From Prescottella equi (lineage in GTDB: Bacteria; Actinomycetota; Actinomycetes; Mycobacteriales; Mycobacteriaceae), in the NCBI RefSeq assembly GCF_020171745.1, contig NZ_JAIVAH010000005.1, positions 1 to 64,000 of the forward strand: a stretch of 64,000 bases of DNA, read 5' to 3'. Of the stretch, positions 1 to 7,067 are shown piece by piece. A program made the translations under genes and the position numbers. Under the pieces are notes generated by a model that had not been told where the DNA came from, made no database searches, and saw only the letters and a program-made list of their open reading frames with translations. Numbering within the stretch: position 1 is the first letter of the stretch; each line of letters starts with the position of its first letter.

Positions 1-387
1 TTCCTCAGCCTCGGCTGGTTCACCAAGGCGGGTTGCATCCAGCAGGCCCCCGTGGGCGAGAACGGCGTCCTCAGCACAGGTCCCCACGGATCGTTTCCGC
101 CACCAGGCGGGTCAGCGCTCGACGACCCGGCCAAACAGCGGGATCACCTTGCGCCGCAAGAGAGCCCCCTACACCGGCAAGGTGCTGCCACCGAAGGTAC
201 TGCCGCTGATGTTGCTGCCACTGTTCTCAGACCCGAAGCCCAGTTCGGAGCTGAAGGCATTCTCGTTGAACAGTTTGAAGAACAGATCGAAGATGCTGCC
301 CATTCGAGCCTCCTGAATAGGAATTCCATGAATGATGACGACGTCACAGTAACAGGACAACAGACCCCCCGTTGTGTTCTTCCATAA
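1..387 (+). pseudogene. fragment resembling a GT87-type membrane glycosyltransferase, cut by window start
   Basis: The frame open from base 1 begins with FLSLGWFTKAGCIQQAP. This resembles the segment after an early transmembrane helix in actinobacterial polyprenol-phosphate-dependent mannosyltransferases (LTK-C-Q pattern, from memory). After about 25 residues the frame loses family character and becomes Pro- and Gln-rich until the stop, so the gene is probably truncated or frameshifted. Its 3' part overlaps a well-spaced minus-strand small ORF, which argues that the far end of this frame is not coding. The upstream part lies outside the window. Confidence 0.3.
169..303 (-). CDS. 44-aa small protein with strong ribosome binding site, function unknown
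   Basis: The ORF starts at ATG with AGGAGG about five bases upstream, as good a Shine-Dalgarno as any in the window. The product starts MGSIFDLFFKLFNENAF, a short amphipathic or hydrophobic helix, followed by a Ser/Gly/Asn-rich tail ending in LPV. It has no signal peptide and no cysteine. Short, leaderless, helix-forming peptides of similar size (PorA/PorH) form cell-wall channels in Corynebacterium. That is only an analogy of size and form, not a recognised homology. It lies on the host side of the element, just beyond the displaced tRNA terminator. Confidence 0.4.
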   Translation of the reverse strand: MGSIFDLFFKLFNENAFSSELGFGSENSGSNISGSTFGGSTLPV

Positions 388-582
388 CGGATTGATAAAT
401 GCACCACAGGTCGATACGTGCACAGGAATACACTGATTTAACAATGCTTACAAAATGGACCTTCCCGCCATTGTGGATATACCCGCGCATTTCCCCGGTC
501 CCGCTCCGCCCACGAGGGCAGGGACCCGCAGTTTCCGACCGTCACCGAGCGCCGGTGGGCGGGATACCGGCAGAAACGTGTC
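304..582. other. non-coding stretch, no gene supported
   Basis: This stretch separates the 44-codon ORF from the tRNA terminator hairpin. It is more AT-rich than the surroundings and probably contains the promoter of the small ORF. No -35/-10 pair stands out and no convincing reading frame is present on either strand. Confidence 0.4.
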
Positions 583-615
583 AGCGGCCCGCTCCGGAGT
601 CCGGAGCGGGCCGCT
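583..615 (-). terminator. strong hairpin, probable original terminator of tRNA-Lys
   Basis: Perfect 15-bp GC-rich arms (583-597 and 601-615) enclose a three-base loop. The hairpin lies about 30 bases beyond the duplicated tRNA 3' end on the minus strand, where the tRNA-Lys transcript would have ended before insertion. There is no clear U-tract. Confidence 0.55.
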
Positions 616-643
616 GAACTGCGGCGGAATCAACCGCCTGCAC

Positions 644-666
644 GTGCTCCCAGTAGGGCTCGAACC
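644..666. repeat. left attachment repeat (displaced tRNA-Lys 3' end)
   Basis: These 23 bases match 7358-7380 with one mismatch (T at 648 versus C at 7362). They include the T-arm and acceptor 3' strand of tRNA-Lys but not the rest of the tRNA. The uninterrupted identical core is the 18 bases 649-666. Confidence 0.8.
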
Positions 667-759
667 ATCTCAACAGTGCAGGTGAAGGGCTCGGACCGCC
701 GATGAGCTGCAGATTCGATCCGAGCGAACCCGCGTCGTTCTGATCGTTTCGAAGTGGAG

Positions 760-778
760 TGTGGGCAAAATGTGGGCA
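760..778. repeat. tandem TGTGGGCA pair, candidate integrase arm sites
   Basis: Two direct copies of TGTGGGCA (760-767 and 771-778) are separated by AAA, about 95 bases inside the left attachment repeat. Short direct repeats at this distance from a core are typical arm-type sites for tyrosine integrases. The similarity is positional only; no integrase gene accompanies them. Confidence 0.35.
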
Positions 779-881
779 CACGCGGCGCGACAGCCTCTCG
801 GCACGCTCCACAGAACATCACGCGACGAGCGTTAGTCGTTCCGGGCAAAAAGGTCCGATCGGTCTGGTTCAATCTCGAGAT

Positions 882-1295
882 ATGACCGTCAATCAACGTG
901 CGCTCTTCCGCGGGCTGTCCACCTGGCTCTGGCTGTCCCTTGCACTCGGGGGCGTTGTCCAGATGATCGAGATCGCGAATGCCCCCGAGTCTTGCGTCCC
1001 GAATCCGTTCAGCGACCTCGGGCTGGAGGTGTGCACGACGAGTTCGCCCACTGCGTATGGAGGCGGGCTCGTCGTGATGGCGATTATCGGTCTGATTAGC
1101 GTCGCATCTGCCAAGGGCGTACTGCAGCGTTCAACTACAGCCGCGAGTGACGCCGCAGCGGCACCTCAACCGTCGGTCGTCACCCCCTCGGCCGATCAGG
1201 CTCTGCAACCTGCCAGCCCGTCGGCATCGAGCCATCCGGCTGAAATCCACGAGGCTCCAAAGTCGCACGGCCTGCGGAAGCCACCCGCTGTGTAG
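882..1295 (+). CDS. small membrane protein of the element, unknown function
   Basis: A 137-residue protein begins MTVNQRALFRG. It has one hydrophobic segment at about residues 12-30 and a second at about 63-80. The loop between them contains two cysteines (ESC and EVC). The tail is rich in Ala, Ser and Pro and ends GLRKPPAV. ATG 882 is preferred over the longer open frame because the TM-type N-terminus begins there. No clear ribosome binding site is present. It is the first gene inside the left attachment site and is convergent with the kinase remnant. I do not recognise a family. Confidence 0.5.
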   Translation: MTVNQRALFRGLSTWLWLSLALGGVVQMIEIANAPESCVPNPFSDLGLEVCTTSSPTAYGGGLVVMAIIGLISVASAKGVLQRSTTAASDAAAAPQPSVVTPSADQALQPASPSASSHPAEIHEAPKSHGLRKPPAV

Positions 1296-1398
1296 CCGCG
1301 TCCGTCTTGTCACACCCCGCTCGTACATTCCTCCACGCGGGCCGCGACTGAGGGAAGAGTCAGGAGGGTGGGGGTCCGAATTTTCTCCGCCCCCCCGA

Positions 1399-1862
1399 TC
1401 ACCAGCCCATCGTGTTGGTCCCACCGGCCCCACAGACGAGGCAGTGGGCCGCGTGTGGTCTCGCGAGCCATCCCCGCGCGACCGGTTGCAGTGCCCGTGG
1501 AGCAGTCGGTCGGCCTTGGTACCGCCGTGCGCCCGAGCGAGCACGACATCCATGCCCGGGTCGACGGTGACGACGTCGGCGCCGAGTCCGCGGTAGTGGT
1601 CGAGCAGCGCGGCCGACGGCGTCGAGTGGAGCACGTACACGTCGACGTCGGTCATGCTGAGCGCCTTGTCGATTGCCGCCCGCCGTGCCGCCTTCGCGAC
1701 GGTCTTCACCGCGGTTGCGTGCTTGTGGAACTCGCCCTCGCGTGGGCCGCTCAGTGCGTTGGCGATCAGGTCGAAGTCGATGACGACGTCGGCGGGCCCG
1801 GCGTGCTCACGAACCCAGGTACTCTTGCCCCCGGCCGGCGGGCCGGTCACGACGTAGAGCAT
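1399..1862 (-). pseudogene. phage-type P-loop kinase, frameshifted
   Basis: The N-terminus MLYVVTGPPAGGKSTWV carries a Walker A motif (GPPAGGKST, residues 7-15). A VVIDFDLIA segment follows and then DVYVLHS, as in small AAA-type nucleotide kinases of actinophages. After DPGMDVVLARA (near 1520) the frame degenerates. A one-base shift restores a plausible tail, RRYQGRPTAPRALQ, that stops at 1399. The start codon follows the upstream stop by three bases, so it is the last gene of the minus-strand run. The intact enzyme would phosphorylate a nucleotide, polynucleotide end or similar substrate; the present form is probably inactive. Confidence 0.5.
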
Positions 1863-1865
1863 CGG

Positions 1866-2054
1866 TCAGCGGCGAACGAAGCGGAGCCGATCACGCAGCC
1901 CCACGCGCTCGGCCTTCTCGACAACCTCGGGCGCGGGTGCAGTGACGTGCACGACCTCGGCGTGAATCACGATCCCGCCACGGTCAACCCGCTGCTGCTC
2001 GGTAAGCAGTACCTCGCCGATGCCGATGAACAGATCGGCCAGCCACTTCGTCAC
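1866..2054 (-). CDS. 62-aa phage hypothetical protein
   Basis: The frame starts at GTG 2054 inside the stop codon of the preceding gene (a GTGA overlap), implying translational coupling. The product starts VTKWLADLFIGIGEVLLTEQQ and continues with a basic, charged C-terminus. The N-terminal third could form an amphipathic helix. A longer in-frame extension upstream lacks phage-like composition, so the coupled GTG is preferred. No family is recognised; the position places it among small genes downstream of tail proteins. Confidence 0.5.
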   Translation of the reverse strand: MTKWLADLFIGIGEVLLTEQQRVDRGGIVIHAEVVHVTAPAPEVVEKAERVGLRDRLRFVRR

Positions 2055-2269
2055 AACGCTCCACCGAGGGTGAGGGGCGGCACGGACGCGATGACAGCCT
2101 GCTTCAGCTTGAACTGGTCGTACTCGATGACCTTCGCACTCATCACCGCCGACACCTGCTTCTGCGCGCACGCGGGCTGGTCACCGCACGGGGTGTGTCC
2201 TGCTGTGCCGCAGAGGGCTTCGAGGACACGAGACTCAGTGTCGGCGGGAATGGTGATCGTCAGGTTCAT
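2051..2269 (-). CDS. 72-aa phage hypothetical protein
   Basis: It starts at ATG 2269, preceded by GGAGA at suitable spacing. The product begins MNLTITIPADTESRVLEALC and ends SVPPLTLGGAL. Small proteins with this beta-strand start, an Ala-rich helix and a proline-containing end are common in siphophage tail regions. I cannot name a function. It overlaps the next gene by four bases. Confidence 0.5.
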   Translation of the reverse strand: MNLTITIPADTESRVLEALCGTAGHTPCGDQPACAQKQVSAVMSAKVIEYDQFKLKQAVIASVPPLTLGGAL

Positions 2270-2282
2270 CGGGTCTCCGTTC

Positions 2283-2940
2283 TCAGACCCACAGGGTGGG
2301 CAGATGCCACGTGACGGTTCCATCAGCAGCGCGCACCATATAGAGCACGCCCGGATCCGGGCTCGGTGGCAGTTCGGTCACAAGTTGGATGGTCTGCTCG
2401 TACGAGAGCTCCAACGAGATGGCGATGGCGTACTGCGAGATCCTGTAGGCGGTCAGGAATGTCTCATCGAGGCCCTGTTGGATCGGCAGCCCAGTCTCAA
2501 CGGGGTGATCCCAACTGCCACCGAAGATGTCGAGGATGGATGACCACCCTGCCGGAGCCTTGCCCGCCAGCTCGTCCGACGTCCTCTGCGACGACCAGGT
2601 GGTGTCGGTGCCGGCGGTGGTGTCGTCGATATCCGCACCACCACCGCCGGACGGGAGGTCGTCGATCTCGGATGCGTTGTGCCGGTGCGCCTCAGCAAGG
2701 AAGGCGGCGGGTGCGTCGATAATCGACTCCCACCGGATCTCGCGGGGATCGCCGCCCAGCTCGGCGACGACCTTCGCCGTCACCTCGCGCACGATCGACG
2801 CGATCTGCGCGGGCGTCAGGCTGCCCTGCGCCGGGGAGCGTCACGCCATCGGGCGACGGCAGCGGCGGCGGCGACACGGTCGGCACGCGAGGCGGGATCG
2901 GCACCGCGACGGTCGTACCGTTGCGCAGGTCAATCGTCAC
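2283..2940 (-). pseudogene. phage tail-region structural protein, frameshifted
   Basis: Two frames join into one sensible protein. From about 2940 the first encodes VTIDLRNGTTVAVPIPPRVPTVSPPPLPSPDGVT. The second then encodes SPAQGSLTPAQIASIVREVTAKVVAELGGDPREIRW through to 2283. One base must be removed near 2836. The Pro-rich linker, a helical segment, a Gly/Asp-rich linker and a C-terminal domain resemble accessory minor tail or fibre proteins. Translation could start at GTG 2940, overlapping the preceding stop as GTGA, or at TTG 2949 just after AAAGGCG. Confidence 0.45.
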
Positions 2941-3215
2941 GGTCGACAACGCCTTTCAGCCACGAGACCGGCGCGGGCAGGTCGGACGAGCACCTCGGCG
3001 CCGCAAGGGATCACGGCGGCCTCTGCGGGCAGGATCTGCCACAAGATCCGGTCACCGACGAACACCGCGTCGAAGGACCACTCGGACTCTCCGTACGTGA
3101 TGACCATCGGGACGGTCGTGCCCTCGGGAAGTTGACCGGCGCGAAGCCTGCCTCCGTCGTCGAGGAGGACCACGACGCGCTGGGGTAGGAGGCCGAGGAG
3201 GATCGAATCGGACAC
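2937..3215 (-). CDS. 92-aa phage tail-region protein
   Basis: Start GTG 3215 (VSDSILLGLLPQRVVVLLDDGG) is chosen because AAGAGGTG lies just upstream; the longer open frame is low-complexity and Arg-rich. The product is mostly beta-strand-like, with hydrophobic alternation, and ends in RPARAGLVAERRCRP. It is the first of a tightly packed run of minus-strand genes ending at the kinase remnant. I infer a virion-associated role from position only. Confidence 0.45.
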   Translation of the reverse strand: MSDSILLGLLPQRVVVLLDDGGRLRAGQLPEGTTVPMVITYGESEWSFDAVFVGDRILWQILPAEAAVIPCGAEVLVRPARAGLVAERRCRP

Positions 3216-3438
3216 GGTCACCTCTTGACGTTGAGCCCGCCCGGGCAGTGGCACCACCGCCCCCTGTGAGGTGAGGCGGATCAGCCGAGAGTGCGCGCGC
3301 TTCGAGTCCGGCACTGCGCTGACGCGGCGCGGCCAGGGTGCGTGAACCAGGGCGGGAGTTCGTGGAGTGGGCGAAACCGTAGAGTAGACACACTGGCTCC
3401 CCCTGCAGGGGATGCAGTGGGAGCAGGTAAGGAGGCTG

Positions 3439-4158
3439 TCAATTCTTGGCTGCCGCACTTTCCGGGCTGAAGGGTTCCACGCCGAGCGTGTTGAGATGGG
3501 CGACGACGAAGTCCGTCGTCCTCAGGTATCGGTCTACCGTCTTGCTGTCGACCTCGAAGTTGGCCAGATGGGACACATCTCTACCGAGCGCGATCACTTC
3601 AGGGATGAGCGTCTCAGCCTGGTCGGGAAGTGCGTAGTGCGCCGCGATCCTCGCTGCCAACTGCTCAGGATCCAGGGTGAGGTAAGCGGTGCCCTCCGCG
3701 GGGAACAGGCGCTCGTACGCGGCACGCAGGGCGACTTCGAGATTCGCACCTGCCCCCACAACTGCCGCACGAGGGTCGCTCGCAGCCATCGAGCGCAAGG
3801 CTAGCTTGCGGCGGTCCCGATCTCCGAGCACCCACGCGCCGCCGAGCATCCACTCATTGATTGGCGAGGCCGTCTCCTGTGTGGCACCCATCGCTCCAAG
3901 TTGGCCGGAAGGTGTTGGCGGCGCCGCCTCGGATGTGGCTGCCTCCACCTGCTCACCTGTCGAGGCCGCAGCGGCCATGCGTTCAGTGAATTCAGCACCA
4001 CCACCCGGAACCGTGAACGACTTCAGGTCTCGCATTCGATTGCGAAGGGCCTCAAGAATCGACCTAATCTGTCCACGGAACGTGAGGATCGCGACCACCG
4101 CAACGATCGGCCAGACGAGTGAATCCACCAACGACGCGGCCAGGTCAGTCCCGCCCAT
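3439..4158 (-). CDS. membrane-anchored protein of unknown function
   Basis: A 239-residue protein has an N-terminal hydrophobic segment (about residues 8-27, LVDSLVWPIVAVVAILTF), a basic juxtamembrane region (RNRMRDLKSF), an Ala/Thr/Pro linker, and a helical cytosolic domain from about residue 125 (VALRAAYERLFPAEG, then LPDQAETLIPEVIALGRDVSHL). The W-P-containing single anchor followed by a helical soluble domain recurs in actinobacterial accessory islands. It is separated by about 220 bases from the tail-like genes and looks like cargo rather than a virion gene. I do not recognise a catalytic motif. Confidence 0.55.
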   Translation of the reverse strand: MGGTDLAASLVDSLVWPIVAVVAILTFRGQIRSILEALRNRMRDLKSFTVPGGGAEFTERMAAAASTGEQVEAATSEAAPPTPSGQLGAMGATQETASPINEWMLGGAWVLGDRDRRKLALRSMAASDPRAAVVGAGANLEVALRAAYERLFPAEGTAYLTLDPEQLAARIAAHYALPDQAETLIPEVIALGRDVSHLANFEVDSKTVDRYLRTTDFVVAHLNTLGVEPFSPESAAAKN

Positions 4159-4303
4159 GCTCCATCCTTCGACTCAAGTTCATCTAGGTAATCGTAGTGA
4201 GGACCGCCGACACTTCTGCTCGACTCCGGGGTGACGCCGACACGCCGGAGGCGTTGGGTCGGCAGAGTCTTCCTTCCAGATCGCTTCAAGTTGCCACGCG
4301 AGC

Positions 4304-4768
4304 ATGTCCGATTCGGGCAGGATGTCGCCCGTGATCCTCGCAAGCGATGCGGTCGATGCTGCCGCCGATACCGCGGCCCAGACCCCCTGGTGGCAAGGCG
4401 CGCTCGGGCCTGCCGCGATCATCGTCGCGGCCGGCATCGCCGCATGGGTCGCGACCCGCAACAACCGAAAGTCCCCCCACGAGAACCTCAAGATGCTCAT
4501 CGACATTCGAGGTGAAATCATGACCGTGGACGCCCAGAGGCTCGTGCCTCTCGATCTCAATGGGGCGATCGAAATGTCGATCCGGCACGAGATTGCGAAC
4601 CTCGAGAAGCTGAACGCTGCGCGATCCCGAGGTCGATTAGCGGTGGCACGTGAACGTATTCGGCAGTTCGATTTGCTCGACACCGTCGCGGCAGGATTCC
4701 TCGGAGTCGGCGCCGTGACGGCACTCGCCGGTGTACTGCTGTCCCTGTCGGGCGCGCTCGTCGGGTAG
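4304..4768 (+). CDS. small two-TM membrane protein, holin-like or unknown
   Basis: A 154-residue protein has hydrophobic segments at about residues 30-50 (ALGPAAIIVAAGIAAWVA) and 128-151 (TVAAGFLGVGAVTALAGVLLSLSGALV). They flank a charged, helical middle domain. The size and topology allow a holin or a membrane-located accessory protein; no family motif decides. ATG 4304 or ATG 4322 could be the start, and neither has a good ribosome binding site. A clean intrinsic terminator follows. Confidence 0.5.
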   Translation: MSDSGRMSPVILASDAVDAAADTAAQTPWWQGALGPAAIIVAAGIAAWVATRNNRKSPHENLKMLIDIRGEIMTVDAQRLVPLDLNGAIEMSIRHEIANLEKLNAARSRGRLAVARERIRQFDLLDTVAAGFLGVGAVTALAGVLLSLSGALVG

Positions 4769-4808
4769 CAGACCCGGACCACTCGATCCCGTACCCGCCA
4801 GATCAACA

Positions 4809-4852
4809 GCACCCCAGCTAGTTCCACGACGGGAATTAGCTGGGGTGCTTTT
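4809..4852 (+). terminator. intrinsic terminator
   Basis: Perfect 12-bp arms (4809-4820 and 4837-4848) enclose a 16-base loop and are followed by TTTT. It sits 40 bases after the stop of the small membrane protein and is one of the few textbook U-tract terminators in the window. Confidence 0.8.
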
Positions 4853-4918
4853 ACATTCAGACCTCGGCCCCACGGATGCGCTTGGGTGGATTGCGAGGAG
4901 CTCGGGGGTGAGAGCCGA

Positions 4919-5238
4919 CTAGGGGTTCAGCGTCAGGACGTAGAAGTTGCTGGCCCCGATCGGGTCACAGAGGAATTCGTTCGCGACATGACCCGGGCGG
5001 GTGACTTCCATGCGGCCGAAGCTCTCACACTCACCCCAGCTGTTGAACGTGCCGGGAAAACGCCATCCGTTGCACTCCGGCGCGAGACCGGAGCTACCCA
5101 AATCGCCCAAGTAGCCGCATACGAATGCGTGCCGCGCGTGGTTGAACGGGTCAAATGCTGCCGCGACGCCGGTGCCTGCGATGGAAGCGGCGACGACGGT
5201 GCCGGCAACGACAGCAGTGGCGAGAAGTGGCTTACGCA
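4919..5238 (-). CDS. small secreted cysteine-containing protein
   Basis: Start GTG 5238 follows GGGGGAAA. The product (VRKPLLATAVVAGTVVAASIAGTGVAAAFDPF) has a classical signal peptide with likely cleavage after AAA near residue 28. The mature part of about 78 residues has four cysteines (FVCGYL, PECNG, GECES, FLCDP), enough for two disulfides. It resembles small secreted proteins carried by actinobacterial prophages. Its own stop is followed by no strong terminator. A lysogenic-conversion role is possible but not shown. Confidence 0.55.
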
Positions 5239-5306
5239 CGAGAGAGTTTCCCCCAGATCTATGTCCGCTTGTTCGGATTCGCGAACTATAGACACAAAGT
5301 GAGTAT

Positions 5307-5862
5307 TTACGGAAAATTATGGCCGGATGGTGGACAATGCGGCCGATTCGCGAGTTCGAGCACATCGGCCAGCCGGTACACCGGCGGGTCATTCCGATGG
5401 ATCCAGTGATCTGTGATCCGCCCGTTTCTCCTCCATCCACGTGGATGGAGCTGTCGCCGCGAGGCCCAGGACCAGATCGTGCCCTTTGGCACCGGCGAGC
5501 CGAGCTCCTCGAGCAGCCCGTGAAGTTCAGTCGCAGTGAACAGCATGTCCACGACGTGCTCGCGCGCGGCCCGGTTGATCTCGCGCACATCATGGTTCGA
5601 GCCGCAGCGTCGACACTTCACCCAGTCCTGCCCCTTCTCGGCGTACAAGTCTGCGCCGCAATGCCGGACGGCGTGCTCGCGTGCGTCGTCGACGAGCGCA
5701 GGACACGGTCCCTTGTACGCGAGCTCGGGCAGCCGGTCGACGGCCATGCGGACACTCGCGACGACGTCGGTGATCTCGTCGTGGCGATCGTCGATCGCGG
5801 GGTGCCGGGTTCTCGATGATGGCGTCGAGATCGCCGTCGTAGAGATAGGCGGTCACGCGCCA
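5307..5862 (-). pseudogene. zinc-ribbon / helix-turn-helix phage protein, frameshifted
   Basis: The 5' part reads VTAYLYDGDLDAIIENPAP. An extra base in the G-run at 5799-5802 (C-run on the coding strand) breaks the frame. With one base removed the sequence continues AIDDRHDEITDVVASVRMAVDRLPELAYKGPCPAL and then the long frame from 5747. Later parts contain paired cysteines (GPCPAL, RHCG, KCRRCG) suggesting a zinc ribbon. A helix-turn-helix-like segment (LFTATELHGLLEELGSPVPKGTIWSWASRRQL) follows. Such proteins are common near phage immunity regions. Translation from ATG 5747 could still give a shorter protein. Confidence 0.5.
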
Positions 5863-5877
5863 CCACCAGTGGTATCC

Positions 5878-5909
5878 GACTCGGGAGTATTGAGGGCCAC
5901 TCCCGAGTC
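5878..5909. promoter_or_regulatory. inverted repeat between divergent genes
   Basis: Perfect 11-bp arms (GACTCGGGAGT at 5878-5888 and its complement at 5899-5909) are separated by 10 bases. They lie between the starts of the divergent zinc-ribbon gene and the coiled-coil membrane gene. It could be an operator shared by both genes or a 5' hairpin. Confidence 0.4.
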
Positions 5910-5966
5910 GGTCCGCTCCCCTACGGTGAGGTCGCCACAACCATCAACCGAAGGGGAAGTCTCAAT

Positions 5967-6641
5967 ATGGAAGCTGGCGAGTGGATTCTCGGCATCATCG
6001 GCGCGATCGCTGGGCTCGGCGGACTCGCACTCGGTCTCGTCAGCCTGTCGATCGCCCGCGGTGCCCGACAGGATGCTCAAACGTCGAACGCTCTCGCGAA
6101 GCAGGGGAACGAGTCGGCGATTGACGCTGTCCGGAAGGCCGGCGAGGCAAATCGCATCGCAGAGGATGCGAACGACTTGGCAGGCGACGCGAATGTGGTC
6201 GCCCGGCGTGCCCTCGCTGTAGCCGAGGACAGTGTTGAGTACGCCTGGGTTCTCAAGGTTGATGACGACGGGACTGCGAGGGTGGTCAATGACGGCGCCC
6301 ATGACGCTCACCACGTGACCGCAGTCGTCGATGTGCGTAGCAACCGCGTAGCGGACGCGACTGCCGAGCACATACCCGCGTTCGGCGAGCTCCGTCTCGA
6401 CGTCACGACTGCACTCGAGGAGCACTTCGAAGAGGTGCGAAAGAACCCCGCCTACCGAGGGTCGAACAACCGGGACATCTTCATCATGCCGAGCGAAGGC
6501 GCGGCAGTGTCGACCACATTCCGCGCCAGCATCATGTGGCGGACCGTTGAGGATGTCCCGCGTCACACGACCGTGAATGAGATCGTGCGCCACCGCATGG
6601 GGTTCGAGGGGATGCGCCGGTTGGATACGGCCGCCGGCTGA
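5967..6641 (+). CDS. membrane-anchored coiled-coil protein, prophage cargo
   Basis: ATG 5967 follows AGGGGAAG at a good distance. The 224-residue product has one N-terminal TM segment (about residues 6-28, ILGIIGAIAGLGGLALGLVSL). A heptad-like Ala-rich coiled coil follows at about 40-85 (NALAKQGNESAIDAVRKAGEANRIAEDANDLAGD). The C-terminal domain is beta-rich and begins VEYAWVLKVDDDGTARVVNDG. This architecture recurs in actinobacterial prophage accessory genes. It lies next to the immunity switch, where cargo expressed in the lysogen often sits. A role in superinfection exclusion or host protection is only inference. Confidence 0.55.
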   Translation: MEAGEWILGIIGAIAGLGGLALGLVSLSIARGARQDAQTSNALAKQGNESAIDAVRKAGEANRIAEDANDLAGDANVVARRALAVAEDSVEYAWVLKVDDDGTARVVNDGAHDAHHVTAVVDVRSNRVADATAEHIPAFGELRLDVTTALEEHFEEVRKNPAYRGSNNRDIFIMPSEGAAVSTTFRASIMWRTVEDVPRHTTVNEIVRHRMGFEGMRRLDTAAG

Positions 6642-6940
6642 CAAGCCAGATGGGGTCGTAGACTGCGACATCGGATTCCTTTCGTGGGGATCGATGCCCG
6701 TAAGGTGTGCGAGACCTGGCGGGCTCTTTCATTGGGATCAGGAAGCGAGTGCTGGGGCTCCGGTACGTCGCGGAACCAGCTCCGGAGCGTCTCGCGGCTG
6801 ACGATCACGCCCGTGAGGTCTCGAACCTCATCGGCGATCGCCTGCCAGCTACGACCGGAACGGCGTGCGCTGACAACCAGGCCCTTGAGCGTCTTCCCCT
6901 TGAGCTGAACCTCGATGAGGTGTCGGGTAGCTGTGGCCAT
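6563..6940 (-). CDS. Cro-like helix-turn-helix protein, first leftward gene of the switch
   Basis: The N-terminal 60 residues (MATATRHLIEVQLKGKTLKGLVVSARRSGRSWQAIADEVRDLTGVIVSRETLRSWF) contain a helix-turn-helix, SWQAIADEVRDLTGVIVSRETLRSW. Actinophage early regulators look like this. The C-terminal third is unlike the family and overlaps the 3' end of the convergent membrane gene by 79 bases, so the original stop may be lost. The start is uncertain: ATG 6985 lies nine bases after a good -10 and could be used on a leaderless mRNA, adding 15 residues. Neither start has a ribosome binding site. Confidence 0.5.
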   Translation of the reverse strand: MATATRHLIEVQLKGKTLKGLVVSARRSGRSWQAIADEVRDLTGVIVSRETLRSWFRDVPEPQHSLPDPNERARQVSHTLRASIPTKGIRCRSLRPHLACQPAAVSNRRIPSNPMRWRTISFTVV

Positions 6941-6949
6941 GGCCGAAAG

Positions 6950-7067
6950 CTTGCAATGCAAGTTGTTGAGTGTCATCGATGTCATACAGAACGCATTACA
7001 TGCGCAGCAGGTCAGGTTGCCAAATTGTTTGTGAATGCAACTCAGGGCGTGTAATCATTCGTTGCAT
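6950..7067. promoter_or_regulatory. divergent immunity-switch region with TTGCA operator motifs
   Basis: Two back-to-back promoters are readable. Leftward: TTGGCA (7018-7023 on the minus strand), 17 bases, TGTAAT (6995-7000). Rightward: TTGTGA (7029-7034), 17 bases, TAATCA (7052-7057), with the repressor ATG eight bases later, so a leaderless mRNA is likely. Repeated TTGCA motifs are present: the 13-bp palindrome CTTGCAATGCAAG (6950-6962), ATGCAAC (7035-7041, inside the rightward spacer) and GTTGCAT (7061-7067, over the start codon). They are candidate repressor operators. Confidence 0.55.

Noticed and set aside
645-666. Second tRNA gene at the left boundary
   Set aside because: Only the 3' acceptor and T-arm portion is present; there is no anticodon arm or 5' half.
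667-705. ssrA-like degradation tag in the free-form repressor tail
   Set aside because: The predicted tail ends in DRR, not in hydrophobic Ala-rich residues, so a classical tag is not supported, although the tail change itself stands.
5967-6641. Abortive-infection or toxin assignment for the coiled-coil membrane protein
   Set aside because: No catalytic motif or known defence domain is visible; location alone does not justify the name.
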